From Silvania confinis (GTDB lineage Bacteria > Pseudomonadota > Gammaproteobacteria > Enterobacterales > Enterobacteriaceae), in the NCBI RefSeq assembly GCF_025564085.1, contig NZ_JAMGZJ010000077.1, positions 1 to 64,000 on the forward strand: a stretch of 64,000 bases of DNA. Reading direction: 5' to 3'. The position numbers and the translations under genes are program-made. The notes beneath the pieces are model-generated. The model did no database searches. It was given only the letters and a program-made list of their open reading frames with translations, and was not told the origin of the DNA. Numbering within the stretch: position 1 is the first letter of the stretch; the number at the start of each line of letters is the position of its first letter. This document shows positions 40,946-48,536 of the stretch, in pieces.

Positions 40946-41069
40946 GCGCCCGTCGTTGGGGAGTAACCGATTTCCGCTGTGTCGGAAATGTACGTGTCAA
41001 CATACTCGTTGAAAAACGTGGTACGTACGGATGGTTTCTGCGTCATGCAGAACGATCAGGTGAGACCAT
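40946..41069 (+). promoter_or_regulatory. yybP-ykoY manganese riboswitch in the mntP leader
   Basis: The aptamer hallmarks are present in order: the conserved GGGGAGUA loop at 40958-40965, a strong hairpin (GATTTCCG...CGGAAAT), a long stem around TACGT...ACGTA, and the closing GAGACC at 41062-41067. E. coli mntP has the same element, which senses manganese and frees translation. It lies ~70 bp before the mntP start; the whole 390-bp gap from 40749 has no gene. Confidence 0.9.
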
Positions 41070-41138
41070 AGATGCATTTACTGCTGTTTACTGGGGGCAG
41101 TGATGTGTCATATGGATATTCCCGGTCTGGACACGCTG

Positions 41139-41705
41139 ATGAACCTCTCCGCAACAATTCTTCTGGCCTTTGGTATGTCGATGGACGCATTCGCAGCTTC
41201 CATTGGTAAAGGCGCGACGCTCCACAAACCTAGATTCTCTGAAGCCCTGCGTACCGGTCTAATCTTTGGCGCTATCGAAACCCTGACCCCGCTGATCGGC
41301 TGGGCGCTGGGCATGCTCGCCAGCCAGTTCGTGCTCGAATGGAACCACTGGATCGCCTTTACTCTGCTGGTCTTCCTCGGGGGCCGTATGGTAATTGAAG
41401 GCGTTCGTAACGATATCGACGAGGACGAAACACCGGTCCGCCGTCACGGTTTCTGGCTGCTGGTGACCACCGCCATCGCCACCAGTCTGGATGCGATGGC
41501 CGTCGGCGTAGGGCTGGCTTTCCTGCAGGTCAACATCCTGACCACCGCGCTGGCGATTGGCTGCGCGACCTTCATTATGTCGACGCTGGGGATCATGGTT
41601 GGCCGCTACATCGGCCCACTGTTAGGCAAGCGCGCCGAGATCCTCGGCGGCGTGGTGCTGATTGGGATTGGCGCTCAAATCATGTGGAATCATTTCGCCG
41701 GTTAA
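41139..41705 (+). CDS. mntP: Manganese exporter MntP
   Basis: MntP (188 residues, as in E. coli) pumps excess manganese out through the inner membrane. It has six membrane segments in two related halves, each with the metal-binding aspartate pattern: [16 protein letters not shown] (~10-25) and [16 protein letters not shown] (~115-130). The frame is open back to a GTG at 41100 and ATGs at 41103 and 41112, and GGGGGCAG lies before the first, so a 13-residue longer form is possible. It overlaps the convergent rlmA end by 4 bp. Confidence 0.94.
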   Translation: MNLSATILLAFGMSMDAFAASIGKGATLHKPRFSEALRTGLIFGAIETLTPLIGWALGMLASQFVLEWNHWIAFTLLVFLGGRMVIEGVRNDIDEDETPVRRHGFWLLVTTAIATSLDAMAVGVGLAFLQVNILTTALAIGCATFIMSTLGIMVGRYIGPLLGKRAEILGGVVLIGIGAQIMWNHFAG

Positions 41706-42517
41706 TTGACTCGCTGCCAGCAATGGATGCTGAAATCCGTCTGGCAGTTGAACGTTTCCTGCGCCGCCAGCGTTTCCCATACCTCAGGCTTCGCCCGCCA
41801 GGCAAACGGCGTCATCTGTAGCAGCGCAACCGCCTCTTTCCCCGTCAATGACATTTCGTAGCCCAGGGACAGCTCTTGCCGGAGCTCAAAGCCCGGCAAT
41901 TGCTCGGAATGCGCAGCATGCAGCATAACCTCACTGTAAATCAGCCCTTTTAGCTCCATTAAGTGACGTGGACCCGGTGTAACGGTGATCACCCAGCACC
42001 CCTCTTTCACCACGCGGGCCAGCTCTTCGCCTTTGCAGGGGGCGTAAATACGGATCACCGCGTCCATACTGCTCTGCTCAAACGGCAGACGGTGGCTGGA
42101 TGCCACGCAGAATGTCACCCCGGAATAGCGTTTGGCTGCCGCACGGATGGCGGATTTAGAGACATCCAGGCCAAACGTGATGGCACCCTGTTCTTCGGCG
42201 ATGCGCGCAAACGCGGCGGTGTAGTACCCTTCCCCACAGCCAATGTCCAGAATCGACGATGCGCCGACAGGCAGGATCTCTGCCAGCTTGCTGGCCACCG
42301 CATCGCGCAGCGGCTGATAGTGCCCGGCATCCAGGAACGCTCTGCGCGCCTGCATCATCTCGGCGCTATCGCCCGGATCGCGGGATCGCTTATGCTGCAC
42401 CGGCAGCAGATTGACATACCCCTCTTTCGCCATATCGTAGCGATGCCCCTGCGGGCAGGCGTAGCTTTTATCCATGTGCGCCAGCGGCGCGTGGCAAAGA
42501 GGACAACAGAATGTCAT
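41702..42517 (-). CDS. rlmA: 23S rRNA (guanine-745 N1) methyltransferase RlmA
   Basis: RlmA (271 residues) methylates G745 of 23S rRNA. An N-terminal zinc site uses CPLCHAPL and CPQGHRYD (~4-30). It is followed by [22 protein letters not shown], conserved with E. coli, and an S-adenosylmethionine fold with [14 protein letters not shown] (~90-105). The ATG at 42517 gives the E. coli-like MTFCCPLC start; five more codons are open upstream. Its stop overlaps mntP. Confidence 0.95.
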   Translation of the reverse strand: MTFCCPLCHAPLAHMDKSYACPQGHRYDMAKEGYVNLLPVQHKRSRDPGDSAEMMQARRAFLDAGHYQPLRDAVASKLAEILPVGASSILDIGCGEGYYTAAFARIAEEQGAITFGLDVSKSAIRAAAKRYSGVTFCVASSHRLPFEQSSMDAVIRIYAPCKGEELARVVKEGCWVITVTPGPRHLMELKGLIYSEVMLHAAHSEQLPGFELRQELSLGYEMSLTGKEAVALLQMTPFAWRAKPEVWETLAAQETFNCQTDFSIHCWQRVN

Positions 42518-42580
42518 GGGAACTCCGGGCAATCATAAAGGGCGAAAGTGTACCGCTAATCGCCCCACGATAAAACGGCC

Positions 42581-44299
42581 TTAGCGCATGACAATGAGAT
42601 GGCTGGAATCAGCCGGTAAACCATCCGGTTTAATGTTTTCAATGCGCAACACATCGCCCATGATTTGGCTGAACACCGGCGCAGAGACCGCGCCGCCATA
42701 ATAAGCCCCGTTTTGCGGATCGTTGATTACCACCGCGAGCGCAAACACCGGGCGACTGGCCGGGGCTACGCCTGCGGTATAGGCCACATATTTGTCGACA
42801 TACTGGCCGCTGTCGTCAATTTTCTTGGCGGTACCGGTTTTGACTGCCACCCGATAATCGCGCACCGCGGCTTTGGTCCCGCCACCGCCAGGTAATGCCA
42901 CACTTTCCATCATATGTTCGACTTCATGCGCAATCTCCTCCGGCATCACTCGGGTTCCGATGACGGGCGGATCGATTCGGGTTATCGACAATGGCCGTTC
43001 GATCCCGTAGCTGCCGATGGTGGCATAGACATGAGCTAGCTGCAGCGGCGTGACCATCAGGCCATAGCCAAACGCGAAGGTCGCGCGATCCAACTGGCTC
43101 CAGAATTTTCGCGTCGGCAGCAGGCCGCTGCTTTCGCCGGTTAACCCCAGCCCGGTGCTGCGGCCAAAACCAAACGCCTTATAGGTATCCAGCAGACGCT
43201 GGATCGGCATCGCCAGCGACAGTCGAGAGACGCCAGTGTCACTCGATTTTTGCAGGATGCCAGTGAGAGTCAGCTCCGGATAATAGCCCACATCGCGGAT
43301 GCGGTGCCCGGCCAGGGTATAGGGATGGGTGTCGATCACGCTGTCCGGCTGCACCAGATTTTGCTGCAGGGCCGTCATCAGCACCAGCGGTTTAACGGTG
43401 GAACCTGGCTCGAAGGTGTCGCTGATGGCGCGGTTGCGGAAATCATTCAACGTTGCGCCTTCGCGATTGTTGGGGTTGAAGTCCGGGAAGCTCGCCATTG
43501 CGAGGATCTCACCGGTCTGGATACTGATCAGCACCGCCGCACCCGATTCTGCTTTATTCCATGCGACAGCGTTATCCAGTGCATCTTCGGTGAGCGTCTG
43601 CAGCCGTTTATCAATGCTGAGCTGAATGTCGTGCGCCGGTACCGGCGGGACTTCGGTGATATTCTCCACCACATGACCATAGCGATCCTCACGCACCCGC
43701 CGTACACCCGACTTGCCGGTGAGCTGGGAATTGAAGCTTTTTTCGATCCCCTCGATGCCTTGTCCGTCAATGTTGGTAAAGCCAATCAGGTTTGCCGCCA
43801 CGTGCCCGGCCGGGTAAAAGCGTCGGGATTCATCGCGCAGGCTGATGCCCGGCAAATGCAGCTTTTCGATCCAGTGGGCCTGGGTGGGATCCACCTGACG
43901 CGCCAGATAGATAAAGCGGCCATTAGGATTGGCGTTAATGCGTGCGGCCAGGTCCGAAAGCGACAAGTGCAGCGCACTGGCTAAGGCCTGCCAGCGATCG
44001 TCGAAACCCACGCCGCCTTTTCCCAGCACCGTTTTCGGATCAGCCCACACTGCCTGCACCGGTACGCTGACGGCCAGGGCTTTCCCCTCCCGGTCGACAA
44101 TCATCCCCCTGGGAGCATCGATCGCCACTTCACGCAATGAGCGCATATCTTCCTGTTTGACCAGTGGGTCTGGTTTAATGATTTGCAGCCAGGCAACACG
44201 CCCCAGCAGAAATACCAGACTGACTAAAATAGCCAGACAGAGAAGTGCAAAACGTAACGGGGTGAAGTTTGCGGCGGGATCGGCAGGTTTCTTTTTCAC
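42581..44299 (-). CDS. PBP3-like peptidoglycan transpeptidase (FtsI paralog)
   Basis: A 572-residue class B penicillin-binding protein with an N-terminal membrane anchor (~17-38), a pedestal region (APRGMIVDREGKALAVS ~62) and a transpeptidase domain. The nucleophile motif is STVK (Ser300), and the third motif is KTGT (Lys487). The second motif, normally SSN in FtsI, reads SSD (352-354). A second PBP3 with this genomic place, between rlmA and cspC, is known from Salmonella (PBP3SAL), where it supports division in acidic, intracellular conditions; K-12 lacks it. This copy is probably its orthologue. It is a single gene, not in the dcw division cluster. Confidence 0.9.
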   Translation of the reverse strand: MKKKPADPAANFTPLRFALLCLAILVSLVFLLGRVAWLQIIKPDPLVKQEDMRSLREVAIDAPRGMIVDREGKALAVSVPVQAVWADPKTVLGKGGVGFDDRWQALASALHLSLSDLAARINANPNGRFIYLARQVDPTQAHWIEKLHLPGISLRDESRRFYPAGHVAANLIGFTNIDGQGIEGIEKSFNSQLTGKSGVRRVREDRYGHVVENITEVPPVPAHDIQLSIDKRLQTLTEDALDNAVAWNKAESGAAVLISIQTGEILAMASFPDFNPNNREGATLNDFRNRAISDTFEPGSTVKPLVLMTALQQNLVQPDSVIDTHPYTLAGHRIRDVGYYPELTLTGILQKSSDTGVSRLSLAMPIQRLLDTYKAFGFGRSTGLGLTGESSGLLPTRKFWSQLDRATFAFGYGLMVTPLQLAHVYATIGSYGIERPLSITRIDPPVIGTRVMPEEIAHEVEHMMESVALPGGGGTKAAVRDYRVAVKTGTAKKIDDSGQYVDKYVAYTAGVAPASRPVFALAVVINDPQNGAYYGGAVSAPVFSQIMGDVLRIENIKPDGLPADSSHLIVMR

Positions 44300-44442
44300 C
44301 AGTGCTCCAGGGCTAGTTAATAACGCACTGATTTAACGGGAAAACGGACCGGCGGGGGCAAAAACAATGCTAATAACCTCGTAGCTTTGCAACAAATTGC
44401 TAACGGAGGCAGATGTGGTAACACTTTGAAAAAAAACGCATT

Positions 44443-44467
44443 AAAAAGCCCCGCATTCGCGAGGCTT
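44443..44467 (-). terminator. cspC terminator
   Basis: On the minus strand AAAGCCTCGC-GAAT-GCGGGGCTTTTT, with one G-U/mismatch and a U-run, 50 bp past the cspC stop. Confidence 0.8.
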
Positions 44468-44517
44468 TATCTCTGCAACTGAAGCGTCGGAACGATTCAG
44501 ATTTGGCAGGTGTTCGA

Positions 44518-44727
44518 TCAGATAGCGGTTACGTTAACAGCAGCCGGACCTTTCTGGCCGTCCTGAATTTCGAACTCAACGTTCTGGCCTTCAGCCAGAG
44601 TTTTGAAGCCGTTACCCTGGATTGCAGAGAAATGTACGAATACATCTTTGCTGCCGTCAGCAGGAGTAATGAAGCCAAAACCTTTAGACTCGTTGAACCA
44701 CTTAACTTGACCTTTAATCTTTGCCAT
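44518..44727 (-). CDS. cspC: Cold-shock-like RNA chaperone CspC
   Basis: A 69-residue CspA-family protein whose sequence matches, residue for residue as far as I recall, E. coli CspC. RNP1 is KGFGFITP and RNP2 VFVHFSAI. CspC is constitutively expressed, binds RNA, and stabilises transcripts including rpoS. AAGGAATTTTGCAA precedes the ATG. As in E. coli it lies just downstream of yobF, forming one unit. Confidence 0.97.
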
Positions 44728-44767
44728 TTGCAAAATTCCTTAGAATGTTTTCTTAGCCCGCAGGCAT

Positions 44768-44884
44768 TCACTGAGATAAAACTGAGACATTACTGCATGA
44801 GGCACTAATATAAGGTTCGGCAGAGAAGCGGTATTCAACGACAACGTGTTTACTCAGGACTTCTTTACTGAAAATGCCACACAT
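44768..44884 (-). CDS. yobF: Small heat/stress protein YobF, shortened
   Basis: A 38-codon ORF starting [20 protein letters not shown], clearly YobF, whose E. coli form has 47 residues. Here the frame ends at VLSQ-stop. The codons for the usual tail (CLRAKKT-) are still present just downstream but in the +1 frame, so relative to E. coli there is a one-base shift near 44770. Either the tail is dispensable in this lineage or a recent frameshift occurred. GAGGTACAG lies upstream of the ATG. It precedes cspC by 40 bp. Confidence 0.75.
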   Translation of the reverse strand: MCGIFSKEVLSKHVVVEYRFSAEPYISASCSNVSVLSQ

Positions 44885-45409
44885 AAACAGAACTGTACCT
44901 CGTTTGACCTAAACCGTGTTATCACATACTACTTAAATAATGGCAAGCCATTTTTAAACATGTCTCGATCAGTCGCACAAATTCTGAGACTGATTTGCCA
45001 CAATCTGCACAAATACACGCTGACGGCGTATTCCATGCTGACAGGCTGCTTGCACCATCCCTGACAGCGTAGGCGCTGTAATCAAAGACTTTTTTACTCT
45101 AGCGCACGACATCTAACACGTCCAGCAAGATGAAAATGTTTATCCCTGGGGCTATTTCAGTTAGTCCTTTTCATGACAAGTTATGCTGAATTGATTGCAA
45201 GGCTAAGCAATGGTTGTAATGAAAAAACATTGTATATCGTTTCGCTTGTTCAACTTATATACACCGCTGTACTCTTTATCGCCATGCACCAAAATAATGA
45301 TATTTTTATGAATCTGCATCAAAAAAAGGCAAGCAAAACGTTTCGATTAAAATAATGTATGACTCGCGTCGACTTAATACAGAATATTCAGTAACCCGGT
45401 GCAGAATTG
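44885..45409. other. AT-rich leader region upstream of yobF-cspC
   Basis: A 525-bp AT-rich stretch. I find no convincing gene. A 60-codon rightward ORF at 45173-45355 has a hydrophobic middle but no ribosome site. The yobF-cspC promoter must be here; a candidate is listed at 44918-44946. Confidence 0.5.
44918..44946 (-). promoter_or_regulatory. Candidate sigma-70 promoter of yobF-cspC
   Basis: On the minus strand TTGCCA, a 17-bp spacer, then GATAAC, ~35 bp before the yobF start. Spacing is ideal; the -10 hexamer is only moderate. Confidence 0.45.
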
Positions 45410-46399
45410 TTATAAGGATAAATATTGACCGATCCGCAAAATGTGAAAGCGATCGTTATCCGGTGCGACATCCTTTAACACCTGGCTTAACTCGAAAACC
45501 GGCTCGTCGAGTGACTCATCTGCCAGCTCAAATACTCCCCAGTGAACAGGAATGGCCTTTGGCATGCCGAGTTGCTGCCAGAGAGTAACAGCCGACTGCG
45601 GATCCATATGGTTAATCGACATGAACCACCGTGGTGCATAAGCGCCCACCGGTAAGGCAACCGTATCGAGCGGCCCAAGACGCTGCGCAATGGTCAGGAG
45701 CTCCGGGGAGTAGCCGGTATCGCCGCTAAACCAAAAACGCTGGTGCTTTCCTTCCATCACCCAGCCACACCACAGGGTGCGATTACGATCCCACGGGCGG
45801 CGCATACTCCAGTGCTGGGCCGGCACGGCGGTGAACGTCAGACCTTCGAAAACGTAGCTTTGCCACCAGTCCAGTTCAATAACATGCTTAGCGCCACGAC
45901 GACGACACCACTCCCCGAGCCCCAACGGCACAAAAATGGTCAACTGCGGGAACCGCTTTAATAGCTGACGCACCGTGGCGTTATCCAGATGATCGTAATG
46001 ATTATGGGAAATAACCAGCGCATCCAGCGTGGGAAGCGTGTCCACCGACATCACTGAAGGGGTTTTGCGTTGTGGACCAGCAAAAGGTAAAGGCGACACG
46101 CGAGGGGAAAAAACAGGATCCGTCAGAATATAGCGGCCATTCAGGCGCAACAGCAGACTGGCATGTCCCAGCCACCAGACACCGTCTTCCTCTTCGCTGT
46201 TCAGCGCAACAGGTTGCCACCACTGGCGAATAAAATGGTCATAACCTTGAGAAGGCGGTTTGGGCAATCCGGCGGCTTTACGTTCTTTACGCCAGCGTTC
46301 GACATCGCCAGGTTGATGAGCAGGAGCATCAACATTGCGAAAACCCTGCGGAGTATGGTGTGCAAGGGAGGAATTATACCAGGGATTACGCCAGGCCAT
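45410..46399 (-). CDS. MBL-fold metal-dependent hydrolase (RomA/NAPE-PLD-like)
   Basis: A 329-residue cytoplasmic protein with a metallo-beta-lactamase fold. The metal ligands are seen in SHNHYDHLD (~130), later FSGDTGYSPE and PVHWGVFEL. It belongs to the RomA / N-acylphosphatidylethanolamine phospholipase D-like group, whose bacterial substrates are largely unknown. GGGAGGAAC precedes the ATG. It lies 18 bp downstream of yebO, so it is probably co-transcribed with it. In K-12, yobF follows yebO directly, so this gene is extra in this lineage or lost in K-12. Confidence 0.85.
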   Translation of the reverse strand: MAWRNPWYNSSLAHHTPQGFRNVDAPAHQPGDVERWRKERKAAGLPKPPSQGYDHFIRQWWQPVALNSEEEDGVWWLGHASLLLRLNGRYILTDPVFSPRVSPLPFAGPQRKTPSVMSVDTLPTLDALVISHNHYDHLDNATVRQLLKRFPQLTIFVPLGLGEWCRRRGAKHVIELDWWQSYVFEGLTFTAVPAQHWSMRRPWDRNRTLWCGWVMEGKHQRFWFSGDTGYSPELLTIAQRLGPLDTVALPVGAYAPRWFMSINHMDPQSAVTLWQQLGMPKAIPVHWGVFELADESLDEPVFELSQVLKDVAPDNDRFHILRIGQYLSL

Positions 46400-46417
46400 A
46401 TGTTCCTCCCGGTCTAC

Positions 46418-46708
46418 TTAACGTTCTGCTACCAGACGGATAAAATCATCGTTTTCATTGCTGGACGTTTCTTCTACCGCTTTCGGCGTGTCTTTGACTT
46501 CCGGCTCGTTGGCATCACACAGGCGACGCAGCAGCGCATTCTGCCGCTTCTGCAGATCAACCAGCGTTTCCAGCAGTTCAATCTGCTCGCTGGTACGAGA
46601 ACTGGCACGGTTGACGAAAAACCACGCGACCAGCCCGACCACCAGCAGCACTAACGAGACAACCAGCGATGCAACACTCAACATCCCAGTATTCAGTAAC
46701 TCACCCAT
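46418..46708 (-). CDS. yebO: Small inner-membrane protein YebO
   Basis: A 96-residue protein with one N-terminal membrane helix (~10-32, VASLVVSLVLLVVGLVAWFF) followed by a helical, charged stretch (EQIELLETLVDLQKRQNALL) and the conserved end IRLVAER. Function unknown. GAGGGGG sits 5 bases before the ATG. E. coli YebO has 95 residues and is also next to mgrB; the two may be co-transcribed under PhoP. Confidence 0.9.
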   Translation of the reverse strand: MGELLNTGMLSVASLVVSLVLLVVGLVAWFFVNRASSRTSEQIELLETLVDLQKRQNALLRRLCDANEPEVKDTPKAVEETSSNENDDFIRLVAER

Positions 46709-46782
46709 TTAACCCCCTCAATAAAAGCGCTCATCTTACCACTCGCGCCAAGGAAGGAAATCATTTGCGATAAAAATGACGA

Positions 46783-46926
46783 TTACCAGGGGATAAACTT
46801 ATTGATAGAACAAATACCACTAAAAAACTGTACATCCTGGTCACACATCACGTTAAGGGTCTGTGTCCAGAGCACCACGCAGGCAATCAACACCGCAGCC
46901 AGAATTATCCAGCGTATTTTTTTCAC
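46783..46926 (-). CDS. mgrB: PhoQ feedback inhibitor MgrB
   Basis: A 47-residue inner-membrane peptide, too short for ordinary ORF calling. It reads [19 protein letters not shown] for the membrane helix, then a periplasmic tail [21 protein letters not shown] (written here in two parts: MCDQDVQFF and [12 protein letters not shown]). The conserved cysteines are at 28 and 39. MgrB binds the sensor kinase PhoQ and damps PhoPQ signalling; loss leads to polymyxin resistance in several enteric species. The gene is intact here. It starts with GTG after GGAGAGTGGA. A PhoP-box-like sequence lies upstream. Confidence 0.93.
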   Translation of the reverse strand: MKKIRWIILAAVLIACVVLWTQTLNVMCDQDVQFFSGICSINKFIPW

Positions 46927-46975
46927 TCCACTCTCCGTCCTCTAACATCATGTTCCCAGGTTATCATGGGCAACT

Positions 46976-46992
46976 TAAACCACGGCTAACCG
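46976..46992 (-). promoter_or_regulatory. Candidate PhoP box of mgrB
   Basis: On the minus strand CGGTTA-GCCGT-GGTTTA fits the 6-5-6 direct-repeat PhoP box, with a perfect second half and a 4/6 first half, ~50 bp before the mgrB start. MgrB is a PhoP target in E. coli and Salmonella. Confidence 0.6.
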
Positions 46993-47087
46993 TAATGTGA
47001 ACACGTTGCTTTCGGAATCATACACTTGTTTAAGTGCCTGTATCGATTACGCTACGCAGCAGTCATAAAAAAAAAACTGAGGCCATA

Positions 47088-47327
47088 ATGCGCTTTTTTA
47101 TTCGCACACTGATTGTTATAGCACTCGTCTGGACGGGTTTGCTGCTCGCAGGCTACGGCGTGCTGATTGGCAGTAAAGAGAATGCCGCCGGGCTGGGTAT
47201 CCAGTGCCAGTATCTCACCGCGCGCGGGATCAGCACGGCGCAGTATATTCATAGTGATAGCGGCATTATCGGACTTTCCCGCTGCCCGCTGCTGCGTAAG
47301 AGCGAGATGGTGGTCGATAACGGCTAA
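47088..47327 (+). CDS. yobH: YobH family protein
   Basis: A 79-residue protein with an N-terminal hydrophobic segment that may be an anchor or signal (MRFFIRTLIVIALVWTG...) and two conserved cysteines (IQCQYLTARG, SRCPLLRKS). E. coli YobH has the same length. Function unknown. CTGAGG precedes the ATG; the frame is open 18 codons further upstream without support. Confidence 0.88.
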   Translation: MRFFIRTLIVIALVWTGLLLAGYGVLIGSKENAAGLGIQCQYLTARGISTAQYIHSDSGIIGLSRCPLLRKSEMVVDNG

Positions 47328-47337
47328 CCGAATGGAT

Positions 47338-47367
47338 AAAAAACGCCGCCATCAAGGCGGCGTTTTT
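47338..47367. terminator. Bidirectional terminator yobH / kdgR
   Basis: AAAAACGCCGCC / GGCGGCGTTTTT hairpin with a short loop between convergent genes. Confidence 0.92.
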
Positions 47368-47382
47368 CATTTCCGGTCGCAA

Positions 47383-48174
47383 TCAGAACGGATAGTCGTT
47401 GTAACCCATCTGTTCTGAAATCTTCCGTGCCGCCGTGTGCAGCATTTCCACGTACTCGTGCAGATGCTCTTCAGAGAAGCGCAGCGTCGGGAAGGAGATA
47501 CTCAGACCGGCGATCACCACGCCAAAGCGGTCGAATACCGGTACGCCAATGCAGCGCAAGCCTTCTTCCTGCTCCTGATTATCTTCGCCATAACCCTGCG
47601 TGCGCACCAGATCCAGAACCTCCAGCAGCTCTTCCGTGCTGGTGATGGTACGGTCAGTGCTGCGCTTGTACTCAACGCCTTCGAGGATTTGTTTCACCTC
47701 TTCACGGTCACGCCACGCCAGCAATACTTTACCGATAGCGGTACTGTACAGCGGGTTACGACGACCAATGCGGGAGTACATACGCAGGTTATACATGGAG
47801 TCGATTTTATGGATGTAGACAATGCTGTCTTCATCCAGCGCGCCCAGGTGAACGGTCTCTTTCGTCAAACGAGAGAGCTCACGCATCTGAATATCCGCGC
47901 TACGAATAAGATCGACGTTCTGCAGCGCACGTGCGCCCAGTTCGAACAATTTCAGGGTCAGCGAGTATTTTTCTGACTCACCTTCCTGTGCGACATAGCC
48001 CAGTGACTTCATGGTCTGCAAAAAGCGATAAACAGTGCTTTTCGACATCATCACACGCTGTGACAGCTCAGTAATACCAATTTCGCGCTCTTCTCCAAGC
48101 GCCTGCAGGATGCCAAACACCTTCAACACAGAAGAAACAGAATCTGGTTGCTTATCCAAATCTGCGATTGCCAT
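47383..48174 (-). CDS. kdgR: KDG regulon repressor KdgR
   Basis: KdgR (263 residues, as in E. coli) is an IclR-family repressor of pectin/hexuronate catabolism, released by 2-keto-3-deoxygluconate. The winged helix is ~10-75 (ITELSQRVMMSKSTVYRFLQ) and the IclR effector domain follows (~90-255: YSTAIGKVLLAW, DNQEQEEGLRCIGVPV, GLSISFPTLRF). In K-12 its divergent neighbour is yebQ; here a 2.3-kb segment lies between. Confidence 0.96.
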   Translation of the reverse strand: MAIADLDKQPDSVSSVLKVFGILQALGEEREIGITELSQRVMMSKSTVYRFLQTMKSLGYVAQEGESEKYSLTLKLFELGARALQNVDLIRSADIQMRELSRLTKETVHLGALDEDSIVYIHKIDSMYNLRMYSRIGRRNPLYSTAIGKVLLAWRDREEVKQILEGVEYKRSTDRTITSTEELLEVLDLVRTQGYGEDNQEQEEGLRCIGVPVFDRFGVVIAGLSISFPTLRFSEEHLHEYVEMLHTAARKISEQMGYNDYPF

Positions 48175-48255
48175 TCATCACCTCAACCCAAGTGTTTTAT
48201 AAAATTCAGAACCGGTTTTTATTATAAATTCGACGCCGCCTTGCTGCAAACAATC

Positions 48256-48298
48256 CTGGCTAACCTGGTTACAAATCTGCGACATACAACCAAAATAA
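48256..48298 (+). repeat. 43-bp direct repeat, copy A
   Basis: Identical base for base to 50575-50617. It contains the 11-bp palindrome TAACCTGGTTA. Copy A lies ~80 bp upstream of kdgR; copy B lies ~50 bp upstream of yebQ. Together they bracket the repeat-protein gene. Confidence 0.95.
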
Positions 48299-48435
48299 AT
48301 GCGGTAATAGCCCAATTATCAAAAATAATGCCCCCAGGGCTTATTAATTGACCTGAAATAACCCTTCGGGGTCCTGCAATTGCCATGGCGCAGGTTTGTT
48401 GCAAATCGGATTCCGCCCCCCACTAAAATCAAATT

Positions 48436-48451
48436 TGCGATGGATATCACA
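48436..48451 (+). promoter_or_regulatory. Candidate CRP site of the repeat-protein gene
   Basis: TGCGA-TGGATA-TCACA has a one-mismatch left half and a perfect right half at six-base spacing, with AT-rich flanks. It lies ~86 bp upstream of the start, suited to activation. Confidence 0.5.
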
Positions 48452-48536
48452 CTTTTATTGTCGTAGCGCAAAGTTAGCAATGTCAATTTACGTCAAGTTA
48501 GTTCTCTACGAAAAATAATTAACTTAACTACTTTTG

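Larger units (their letters stand above)
48175..48536. other. Region between kdgR and the repeat-protein gene
   Basis: A 362-bp gap with no gene. It holds the kdgR promoter, the first copy of the 43-bp direct repeat (48256-48298) and a CRP-like site (48436-48451). Confidence 0.6.

Noticed and set aside
45173-45355. A 60-codon rightward ORF with a hydrophobic middle upstream of yobF
   Set aside because: No ribosome site, no recognisable homologue, and it lies in an AT-rich leader where chance frames are common.
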